From the NCBI GenBank assembly GCA_013398295.1, contig VZSF01006713.1, positions 186,001-250,000 of the forward strand: a stretch of 64,000 nucleotides of DNA, given 5' to 3'. The position numbers were made by a program, and so were the translations under genes. The notes below the pieces were generated by a model, which saw only the letters and a program-made list of their open reading frames with translations, searched no databases and was not told the DNA's origin. The stretch comes from Chionis minor (Eukaryota; Chordata; Aves; Charadriiformes; Chionididae). This document shows, piece by piece, positions 13,001 through 23,900 of this stretch; within the stretch, counting starts at the first letter, position 1, and the number at the start of each line of letters is the position of its first letter.

Positions 13001-15500
13001 AAAAAAATGTTCTCTAAAATAAAATATTTCTGTCTAATAAATCACTATAACATCCACTCAGCCTAATCAACTCCTTCAGTTCGCTTGCATCAAGTCTGAT
13101 TCGTGTTTGAGTTTCACAGTGCCAAATGTACCATCAATCCTGCTAATGCAAATGAACTTATGCCAATAAGGGCTGCCCAGGGACATAAATCACAGTCTTT
13201 ACAACCACAGCACATAATAGGATGGTTTGGGGAAATGGGTTCCTCATCACAGAGGCAACCTCTCCAGGAGGGCTCCTCAGGATGCACTCTAAATTTAAGA
13301 GCACTATTAAAAGCACAGACTAACAAGTCAACCTTTTTCTTTTTCATGTCAAGTTCATTAATGGAGGGAAAGGCATCATGGCAAGGAAGTATTGGTGTAG
13401 TCAATGACAGTCCTGTGGAGGGTAATATGAGGACAACTAACAGACTTACGAAAACAAACTCCTCATCACATCACTTGTGAAGTCTTGCCCTCCAAACTGA
13501 ACAGACGCCAAGTCACCCTTTCATAAACATACAGTCATTCCCATTTGCAGACACCTCTGCGTCTTCCTCATGAGCCGCGCCAGAGCAGCCAGCAGGGACA
13601 CAGAAGCCCTGCACTGTGGTGGCAGTCTCTTGGGTAACGCTTACTTGACAGAGCCTAGCATGACATTCCTGTTGCTGCAGCAGAACAGGAGCAAGGTGCG
13701 CAGTGCCTGCGCTGCTTCTCTCAGTAAAGATGGTCACTGCAGCAGTGGTGATGCTACCATCACTCAAATATGCATCTGGAACAGGGCAAGCAGTGCTTTT
13801 GCTCCCTCAGGTGGCTAAAGCTGCACTGTTTCTCCCTCACTATGCAAGTCAGAGAACATGCTGCAGATGAGAAAGCAATAGCAATTCTGCCTTATACAAC
13901 GAATCCACCCTCGACCAACACCAACATAGAAAGTACTGCACAGCGAAGGCTGGATATCATTGCTTATTGACATACGTAGGAAAGAATAACCTAGAGCTAA
14001 AAGAGGAGAAAACGCTAACACAAAGGGTATATAAAATTGAGCACTGATCACATCCATTTGATTATTTAAATTCAGTGTTCTGTTTCCAAAGCTTGTAGCA
14101 ATTCTTCTGCGTCTATAGGCCAAGAGGAAAAGTCAGCTGAATGACAAGATTCAGAACTGTTGACCAGAGATATTTCAGGTCACTGGGCAATGAAAACAAA
14201 CCAAAGAACCTCATACCTGTACTTCACTTTGCCAGGAAAGAGACTGTTAGTCACACATGCTATAAAGGGTAATATCCATGATGTAATCAACATTGGCTAA
14301 AAGTAGAAACTTCACAGGAAACTGAGAAATCTGTATGTGCATACAAGCAGACAGGTAACATCATAAATATATATTGCCAGTAAAATGATCAAGATGTAAT
14401 TTGATTTACTTGCAAGAAGTTAAATATTAATGTGATCAAATCATGCTTAACTAGATGTAAAATTCATTTTAGTCTAGTTCTCTCAGCTGAAGACTGATCA
14501 TCACAAAGCAAACTGCAAACTCATCAGCATACCTGAAAACTGGATATGCGTATTTAAGATTTGATCCTCATAACTGGATAACAAACAAACGTTACTGCAG
14601 ACATACCTTCCAATCATACTGGTTTTCCAAGCGCAGCCCAGAGTCACCACTACTGTGGAATCTCTCTGCAGTGCTCGTAGCCGGCAGTTTTAGCTACCCT
14701 TACTGCTTACCTGCTCAGACAGGTGGGTAAAGAATATGCTTGTCGGCAAGCAGTGAAGGGTCAAGAAATGCTAGACCTCTGAACTAAACACCTCATCCAG
14801 AATCTGCTAGCAAAGCAAGAGCAGCCAGAAGCTCACAATCATAGAGATTAGAGCTATAATGCCCTATTCATTCATCCCAGCTCATCCCCCTGGAAACTCA
14901 ATAGCCTTGCCAGTGCTTTGCACAGTGCCCTCTCACTATTTTTATTGTTGCAGCTTTTTCCTTCACCTTTAGGATCAGAAACACACTGAGGAGAAATGGC
15001 TTGGAACAGTAAAGCCTATTCGTATCTTTATCTTCAGAGAACTATCTGCTCTCTCTTATAATCTCAGTTTACCAGAAAATTGGTAAGGAAAGGAAAAGTT
15101 ATTATCTCGTAACTTTTTCATCTTTAAAAATGATTGCTACAGTTTATATTTCTGAGCTGAATGAAAAAAAGTCAATGCTATCTTGAATGAACCTGAATTC
15201 TTCTGTGCTAATGCCTTCCATTCTTTAAACCAATCATCTGGAAAAGAGAGGAGGTGTAACTGCTTCGGACACTTCTGGTCTTTCTGTGCTTTGTTCAGGT
15301 TTGTGGTTTATACATTTAATCTTTTCAATTATTAATATATATTTCCTATATTTTAGAGGAAACATAAGACGGTAAGGTACGTCAGCAGAAATGAAGGTAC
15401 CTAGCAACCTAGAGTATCTAATAAATCTGTTATTCAAACAATGCAGATATGTTAAAATTACAGAAAACTAAACTGCATGGAAGCTTCTAAGGAAGGCATC
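4016..15500. other. Intergenic stretch without recognised genes
   Basis: 11.5 kb of A+T-rich sequence. ORFs are all under about 130 codons, often open on both strands at once (for example 13103-13480), as expected by chance. The one distinct structure is the palindrome at 6679-6702. A T-run lies near 11719. No CR1 or LTR is seen here. Confidence 0.6.
6679..6702. repeat. 24-bp perfect palindrome
   Basis: TATAAGACTTAT followed directly by its reverse complement ATAAGTCTTATA, with no spacer; pairing ends at 6678/6703. A related TTATACAAGTCTTTA lies about 25 bp further on. No function assigned. Confidence 0.9.
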
Positions 15501-16244
15501 TGTCTTGGTTTGAGGTAAAACAGAACCAATTTTCTGTTCAGTAATTTTGCTTTGAAGTTAAGCCTCTTCTAACTAACTGAACTCTCTGAAACTCTCTGAA
15601 ATTAATAGTGTATTACAGAGACACTTCTTTCTGAGAGTGGTAAGACCTGATTAGGTGTAATTTATGCCAAGGGATGGGATGCAGAGAGGCTCTTGCTTAT
15701 ACTTATTGCTTTAACAACCAATGGCACTCAACTTCGTTATTTGCCCCGTTGGAGGGTCAGAAGCAGAAAAGCGCAGAGGGGTCCCACCTGTGGGGAGGAG
15801 CGGACAGGACAGGTAACCCAAAACTGACCAGCAGGGTATTCCATCCCATCTGCATCATGCTCAGCATAAAAGCTGAGGTATCAGCCCTCTTTCTTCAATG
15901 GCTGGCATCCGAGGAGGACTCGGTCTGTTTGTCTGCCTTTGATTCCCATCTGTGCAGTCCTGAATCCAGATCTGGAATCCAGAGCCCATCCATCACTGAG
16001 TCCAGTCTGGGACTCTCCCAGTGCCTGCTGGTGACATGACCCTCATCCTGGGAGCTCAATACTGGTTTTGTATATATTTCATTATTTTCTTTTTATGTTA
16101 TTATTAAAATTTCGTTGAAGTAGTTTAATTTCTTTAAAACTTGTAAGTCTCTCTCTCTTTCTCCCCCCCCCTCCTTGGAGAGAGAGAGGAGGGAGAGAAC
16201 ATCTGTCATTCATCTCAGTGCCCAGTCCAGCCCAAACCATGACA
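15501..16244 (+). mobile_element. Solo LTR of an ERVL-like endogenous retrovirus (copy A)
   Basis: A 744-bp unit bounded by TGTCTTGGTTTGAGG and CCAAACCATGACA, i.e. TG...CA ends with TGTC/GACA inverted termini. Flanks are GCATC (15496-15500) and GCGTC (16245-16249), an imperfect 5-bp target duplication. A degraded TATA region (CAGCATAAAAGC) lies near 15865 and an ATTAAA poly(A) signal near 16105. It is closely related to the inverted copy at 17114-17924 but lacks about 100 bp just after the TATA region. No gag, pol or env sequence is adjacent. The 121-codon ORF inside is a by-product of LTR sequence. ERVL assignment is inferred from the 5-bp duplication and LTR look. Confidence 0.88.
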
Positions 16245-17113
16245 GCGTCACAAAACAAAGAAATGCCTTGTGGGAAATTTTTAGCTTTGATCTGAATTAA
16301 CCTTCATAATACCATAGACCTAATTCTCAGACAAAACCAAAGACAAAATTCTAAGTGTAATTTTGCATTTCAAAAGAGTCTTCTGAAAAGTCAACACCTG
16401 AAATCCCTAATGAATGCACATGCTTGACTTCTGACAGCAAGAAAGTTAGAATCGGTATCCAGGGGTGCAACTGCTTCTTGAGTTGAAATATATGATCAAC
16501 TAACCCCCTTCTTGAGTTGAAATATAGGATCAGTTAACCCACAAACTGCTGAATTCAAACATGTTACTCCTTTCACATTAACAACAAAAATCATTCATCT
16601 TTAACAACAGTTGATGGTTAGCTCTCTCCAAAACCAATGATATGAAGGAATGAGAGATGGTGTTTTCCAGGTTTATTTTTTGGGGAAATGAACTTAAGAT
16701 TTGTTGTAACTAAATTCTTCAAGTATGACATAAGCTTGATATGTGTTGATGGTCAGACGTGTGTGAAGAAACCTCCAATCTTTGCAACAGATAGCTTCCC
16801 ACTACCAGGCTGTATTTGGGAGAAAAGGTGGGACAGGGAAAGCACATGACTCCTGGACACAGGAACAAGGGCAGGTTTCACCCCAGAAGAGAAATTTCCT
16901 TTGAGAAGTAAGAAACCAACAGGAAACCTAACTGTAAGGAGTTTTTCTCTATGTACTCAGCACATTGGCCTCCCAACCACCTTAAAGCGTTAGCAAAATT
17001 GTGCATGGCAATAGCAAGGCAGGAAAAGTCCTGTTTACTCTCTATTTTTGGACAAGCACTGCCTTCCAGATGTGGTTTCAGCACGAGAAGAAGCTCCTGT
17101 ACCAATGACACAC
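16245..17113. other. Spacer between the two inverted LTRs
   Basis: 869 bp of non-LTR sequence. It carries a 34-bp tandem duplication (16474-16541). No retroviral internal coding trace is present, which fits two separate solo LTRs rather than one rearranged provirus. Confidence 0.7.
16474..16541. repeat. 34-bp tandem duplication
   Basis: Copies 16474-16507 and 16508-16541 share CTTCTTGAGTTGAAATATA and then diverge slightly (TGATCAACTAACCC / GGATCAGTTAACCC). Confidence 0.9.
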
Positions 17114-17924
17114 TGTCATGGGTTTGGGCTGGATTGGCCCAAGCAAACCGAGCGACAGATGTTCCCTCTCTCCTGCCGAGCAGGAGAGAGGGAAGAAGAG
17201 AGTCTAGTTTAGTAAGAACTAAACTACTTTAATGAAATATAAAGAATAAAATAACAAAAAAGAAAATAATGAAATATATACAAAACTGTATCAAGCTCCC
17301 AGGATGACAGTCACGTCACCAGCAGGCACTTGGGGAAGTCCCAGACTGGACTCAGCGACGGAAGGGAACTGGATCCAGGAACACATGGGTCGGAATCAAA
17401 GGCAGACGAACCGATGGAGTCCTCCTCGGACGCCGGCCATTGAAGAAGAAAAACAAGAGTCCCAGCAAGAGCAAAAGCCCGAGCAAGTCGGAGAAGGAGC
17501 TGGAAGCCGTAAAACGGAAAACCGGAACAACTGAATAAAAAAAAAAATGGATGCTGACACTTTGATCCCTCAGCTTTTATACTGAGCACGATGCAGATGG
17601 GATGGAATACACTGTTTGGTCAGTTTTGGGTTACCTGTCCTGTCTGCTCCTCCCCACAGATGGGACCCCTCTATGCTTCTCTGCTTCCAACCCTCCAACA
17701 GGGCAAATAACAAGGTGTCTGGCCTTGGTCGTTATCGCAGTAAGTCGAAGCAAGGGCCTCTCTGCACACCGTGCCTCGGCATCAGCTATAAACATGGGTC
17801 TTATCACTCTGAGAAAGAGCAGTTTTCTGCACAATATGCTGTTAATTTCAGCAGTTAGACGAGGCCTAGTTAGAAAGCAGAGTTACTGAACAAAATCGGT
17901 CCTGTTTTGCCTCAAACCAGGACA
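17114..17924 (-). mobile_element. Solo LTR of the same family, inverted (copy B)
   Basis: An 811-bp unit. On the minus strand it begins TGTCCTGGTTTGAGGCAAAA and ends CAGCCCAAACCCATGACA. The 5-bp sequence CACAC flanks it exactly on both sides (17109-17113 and 17925-17929), so it is a complete solo LTR from its own insertion. A good TATA box (CAGTATAAAAGC, near 17577-17588), an ATTAAA near 17225-17232 and a perfect hairpin at 17162-17194 are visible. It is better preserved than copy A, which suggests a younger insertion. Confidence 0.92.
17162..17194 (-). repeat. Perfect hairpin in the LTR R/U5 region
   Basis: Arms at 17162-17176 and 17180-17194 are exact 15-bp reverse complements (TTCCCTCTCTCCTGC / GCAGGAGAGAGGGAA) around a 3-nt CGA loop. 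It lies just after the LTR poly(A) signal in LTR sense, where retroviral RNAs often fold. The equivalent place in copy A (16145-16198) keeps the pyrimidine/purine arms but has decayed. Confidence 0.85.
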
Positions 17925-20900
17925 CACACCCCTACCACTTCCGTGCAGGCTGCTCCAGGAGCTCTCCCTGGAACTGAAGCCAGCAGCCTTCACTGCTCCC
18001 ATGGATGGCAACACAGCACGTGGAGGAAGGGCAGCCAGTCTAGGGTGTTAGCTGTCTCTGCAGGAGCAGGTAAGTGCCCTGAGCTTTGGGACTGCTCCTT
18101 AAGGCATGCTGATCCAGACAGAAAAATTTAGAAGGGACATTGAAAGCATGGGGACAACAAAACCCCACATGAGGTCTGTCCCACCCCACACCTTCCTGGT
18201 CCCCCCCTTGACCAGCAGCAGTGCAGGAGCAAAGCCATTTGCAAAAAAAGAAAAAATCACAGACCAATTAAATGAGCTTTGAACTAAAACAGACAGACAA
18301 CTGCATTACCACCCCATAAAGAAGCCAAAGTATTCGTAACAAGGTGCGCCATCTGCAGTGCTAATTTCTGTAACATCTAGGTTTAGTTTGGCCGTCTCAC
18401 ACCTACCTGTTCTTTGCCAGCTGCAAACCAGAATGAGTTTCACAGAGTATGATGAGCCTAGCAGCCCAAATGAACACGGGAACATGGAGGATTCACCTCT
18501 GGCCGATATGATTCTTGTTCCTAAAATTCCTCTCATATGGTGTTCTGACATCAAATAAACCAGAGAGTAGAAAAGCCTCTGATTTCTGTAATGATTTTTA
18601 TTAATACCTTTGACTCATAAAACATTGTTTTTAAAAATCAAGAAAATTTTTTATATATGTGTATATGCATGTGTATATCTATATATAACTCAACCAACTG
18701 AAATGTTTCTTGCTCTGCCTCTAGGGAGCATAACAACAATTTCTTGCAGCTTTAAGCTTCCAGGTGTTATTTGGTATGAGAAAGCATTGTAGGAAAATAA
18801 AACCTTATCAAGACAAAAGCATTACAGAGAGTAGAAGTAACCATGAATGAAAGTTACCCCACATCTTAAGATAAGAGGCTGTGAAAGTAGTTCCTGGTTC
18901 AGAAAAAATTATGAGAGACAGAAATTGTGCCAGGAAGTTTTGCTGCTAAATCCTGAGTCCTGCTGACCTAAACTGGCCTGTCAAAGAAACAGTTTATCAC
19001 TCAGCTCCCATATTTCAAAAAAGCAGAAGGTTTTATTCAGTGAGATTTAAGTGGTTTAGGAAATGCACCCATACAAAGATCCCAAAGTTTGGTTGCTTAC
19101 CTAAAATTCCACACAACCAAACAGGTTTACAAAACAGGACTGAAATTCCATCCAAATTTGCTATGAGGAAAATTCTTTTTTCTGTCTTGACTAAGACACA
19201 ACATAGAAATTTCTGCCTTCTCCTAGCCCACATTAGCTGGACCAAAGCAGCACACTTCCTTTATTCCTCCCCATTTCTACATCCTTTTTCTCACTCCAGA
19301 AACCCCACCCTACAAAAAGAATACAGAAGTGCACCAGTACTTATTTTATCAGTACGTATCTTTTACTATTTTATCAGCCCACCCCAATTTTTGCCCAGTG
19401 TGAGCATTAAGTTCAACAACAAAGCTGATTCTGGTCCCATGAGGCCTTTATATTGCCTTTTGAAACTTAGTGAGCCCTGAAATCCTTTAGTCAAAATGAG
19501 GTTATTCAGATCTTTTTAAACAATATCAGCAGCATTAACTAAATTAACCTCAGAACATGATATAACCTATGTAGCCATTATTGCCATTCACTAGACACAC
19601 AGATAATGGATAGGACTCTCCTGACTTTTGATAACCAGAAATGAGACCAAGATACAGTTTATTAAGGCACTCTGCCACCTGTTATAACTTGCATAACATA
19701 AAAACTATCAGAATAAAGTGAAGGCACTGACAATGGTTTAGAAACTTTCAAAATTAGCTCTGGCAATTCGCTGCCACACTGTAAAAATAGGAGTCTACAT
19801 AATGGGTAATTGTGCAACAGCTATGAACCTCCCACTCAACATATGCACATACACACACTGCAATTATTCTAGAAAAGCTGTAAATGGGAAGAAGTCCAAA
19901 GTGTTTAGTGCTTTTTATTTTTTAAAAATTGACCCTTGGCAAGAATCATTCTATCAACAGGTTCTAGAGCTAAACTTCCAAGCCTTCAAAATTTCTCCTG
20001 TTTATCCTTTTTTAAGAGTTACATTAGTACACTGGCCTAAATAGATTACTGATGACAAATTCCACCATCCCAAGTGGATTTTTTCAGTTGATATTCAGTT
20101 GAATTTTTTTTTAAATAAAGGACATATTATTTCTGTCTTGACTTTGTTCAGAAACACACTCAAACGGCAGCATTCTCAACAAACCATTGCATCATCTTTG
20201 TATCTTCATGAGCACTTCATATCAAGCTTTGTCATTATTACATACTATCATAGTCTTACTAAAAGCCTGTCAAGAAAAACAGTTACTACACATGAAGGTC
20301 AGCTTTTGTTGACTGAAGGAGATTAAAACCCTTCATGTCATCACCCCTGCCATCAGCATACAGATTACTTCTCTCCTTTTTACAGCAAAAACCCTTGCAA
20401 AGAAGAGGACTCAAAGTGAAAGAAAGAGAAAAGAAAAAGAAAATAGAGTGAAGTAGCCAAAGTATAGTAAAGCTGCTGCAGAACTCTCTCTCCAGTAACA
20501 GAAGTTGGTTTTGTTTGAACCGTATGTCTGGTTCAGCAGTTTGAACCTTATGTCTGGTTCAGCAGTCAAATATGCTTCAGCAGCACGAATGCCTGCTGTT
20601 ACTATATTAGTACCTTAAAATCTGCACAGGTTTCAAAGGCACTGGACCCAGGAAATCTCGGTTTCTGCATGGTAGGAACTGCAAATTCCATTTTACTATT
20701 AGTGATAATTCTACATTGGTGGCTGATAATCAACTTCTTCCTGGTATATCTTTTGCTATACAGCTGATTATCAGTTTCCTCTTATTGACAAATGTTTGGA
20801 GGCCAGTCTCAGGCCTGGCAGATACAAGTGACTGCAAGTTCTACTTCTGCCTATACAACAACAGATTTGCAAATGTAGAATTGGCATTAATAGCAAAATG

Positions 20901-23900
20901 GAAATAAAAAACTGTATCCATACATTTTAAGGGCCAGAGCACAAATCAGTGGCATACAGTCAATAGCAGCTGAAGCCACCTGGCTTTATTCTCCACTCCA
21001 GAGAGTTCACCAGCCATTGGGGAATGTGAAAGAACAGTTTAAACAGCTTCAGGAGAGACATCAGCAACAACAAACTGCAAAGAAGGCTATTGAAGCCTTT
21101 TTATAGATTTTGTAATGTGCAAAAATCTAGTTCACATTCCCCTAAGTAGAAGTAGTCCATCCCCCGTACGGAGCAAACATGTCTACATCGAAGCTGCTGT
21201 CCTGCTAATGCAGAGAAACTACTACTTTTGCATCTGATTTCTCTGAATTATTTCAGACTGTCCCTCTCCAGGGACCTAAGATAACCAACTGTAATGTATG
21301 CACATTTACTTTTGGGTATCTATACTTCCCAAGGCTCACCTTAATCTTTGTGCCTGTATTAAGAATTATGCAACTTCACAGGTATTTGCATACATGAAAA
21401 CTATTCACACATTTCAAAATGCTGGCCAGATGTGTCATAGCCAAAAATCAAGTATGCTAAGACAGTTCTTGTTTGAATACTGCATACTATTAAGCTTATG
21501 ATAGAAAAACCACTATGCAAAGTAACACTATTTTCAGACATGCCATATACTGGTTCTAAAACTGTATGAATACACATGCATTGTCCCAGGTTTCTGAGTA
21601 ATGATTTTCTAAAAATGCAAACCAACTCAGTCTTTATTGTGACAACCCTCTCTTCTCCCCAGTCATGATGAACTCCCCAGTGCACAGGGACACAATAAAA
21701 CCCCCCACAAATGCCTGACAACTTGGTTTAAAATGTTTTGCGTAATAAACACCATCTCTTTGATCTCTGACAGCTGTAGACTTAACGGGCATCCACCCTT
21801 CACCTAGGCTTTATCAGTAAGGCTGCAAAAAACAGATCCCTCCTGAATATTGCAGAAGCTCACAAAATGCCCACCATATCCTGTGGGATACTATCTCCTA
21901 TTTTCAGGTTATTGTTTTTAAGCACACTTCTCAAAAGCATATGCAGCTGGTGAACCGCTTACTTCACACTGCCTGATGCGTTTTTTGACACAAACGCTTT
22001 CCCAGAGAAACAAATCTCCTACTCCTACCCATCATGGCCCTCATATTTACCTCAAACGTATAACCAGAATTATCAGAAGCTTTGTTCTCAACCTACTTGT
22101 TGCCTTGGCAGCGCTCAGAGGTCTGCAAGCAGTACGGTAAGTGAATTACTAAAACATTCCTTTGAAAAATCAGAGGATTCTTCTCATTGTGTGCTGAAAC
22201 ATCTCATACCATTAGAGAAGACAGCACCTTATCTTTTACGTAGTTTTAATAGTTTGCTTTTCCACACTGTGTGCAAAGAGACTGTGCAGCTCAATGAGAC
22301 AGGAGATCCGTGATGACAGGAATTAAAAAGATTTGTAAATATACCAAGGATTTCAAAAGTTGCCACCACGAACAAGTGTATTTTCTTTGCAAATTTTAAC
22401 CAAAGTTCTGGGATCCAGAATGATCCTGCAATAACTTGGGATCCACTTTTGACACTAGAGGGCCAGACCAAGGTTAGTGTTAAACTTAGAAATTTAAGTT
22501 GCATTTGTTATTTCTCTGATTACATAGCTCATTCTACCTCAGCTAATACAATAACGGTGCAAGCCTATATATCTTACCCAAACCGATTTTTCATGTGAAA
22601 CACAAAACTTGCTTTTTGTCCTGAAATGTTGATTCCTGCTGTCATTACAGCACTCCAGAAAGAAAAGGGATTAAAAGGCACTCACAGTAACTTTAAAAGA
22701 AACCCAAAAAAATACACATTCTGGATAATTGAAGTTATAGCAACTAATATATCTGACCTTCTCAATAAAAGTAAAAAAAAAAAAAAAAGTAAGTATGTAT
22801 ATTCTGCATCCCACTAGCATGTTTCAAAAAATCAATCTCATGAAAAGGAGTTGGTTTTTTACCTACAAATAATAGTCACCCCAAACTCCTGTCTGTGAAA
22901 TCTTCATGAGATGTGATTTGCCATCACATACTTTTCCCATATATGAAAAAATTACTAATTTATAAAACAAACTATTATTTAGAGGAATGTATGTATAGGT
23001 TTCTACATTGCTGTTTTGCAGGGTGGTGTGTGCTTGTTTAATTAGCAGAATTTCAGCTCTGCTAACAGCCTCTGTATTCGTACAGAAGCACCATAGCAGC
23101 AGGGCAATGGAACACATGACGGATTGGCTGTACTCTGCATTAGTGTCATTGCCCATATTCAGCTGTAGAGTTGAATAAAGAGGTCTAGTAGAGCCTGATA
23201 ATGTAAGCAAGTCCAATAGATTTATCCCCTTTACTCCTTTCTGAGCAAAAATCTCTCAGATTCTGTATTCAGAAACATTCTACCCCAAAAGAGAGCTACT
23301 AGTTTTGTCTTTCCATTTATCAGTTACAGGGACAGAAAACTTCCACACGGTTTGGATGTGCTATCATCTGTTACAATAATTATACTCAATACAGGATTAT
23401 ACCTCCTCCTCCTGTGTACTACCATTAAAAATTACCATTATCCCATTTATATTCCTTTTGTTCTTCCTTTGTTCAGCTCCCTAAGCAGCAAGCTTTGTTC
23501 AAGTGAGGCTCTCCTACTACAGAGACGTTATTTTCTGCTTATGCACAGTGTCACTAGGCAAACATTAGCTTTCAGCAAATTTTACAGCAACTGGCTAAAC
23601 ACAGGTGTAATGCATATGTCAACCCCTTAACTCAGACACACTGTCTGTAATTTACAGTCTGCCCCAAATTATAGCAGTTTAACTAACAAAGGAATTTGCC
23701 TTGATACTTCTGGTATTTTTTGTAGAGACCATTAGTGCCACACCATTCAATAGCTCTTGAGTTATCACACACCTGTTCATTTTTGCTTGTCAGTTTAATG
23801 TGATACAAAGCATGAAGCACCACTAAATAGAGAAGTCTAATAGTTTTAGCTGGGCTATTTTACTAGAACGATGACAACATTTACTGGTGAGCTATGACAC

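Noticed and set aside
13103..13480. Open frames on both strands over the same stretch
   Set aside because: No homology recognised and both strands equally open, which is a composition effect.
15674..16039. 121-codon ORF
   Set aside because: Lies wholly inside solo LTR copy A and has a degraded counterpart in copy B; LTR sequence, not a gene.
22626..22788. AATAAA followed by 16 A, possible processed-pseudogene tail
   Set aside because: Only three bases separate signal and A-run, no upstream coding similarity and no target duplication seen; a plain A-run is simpler.
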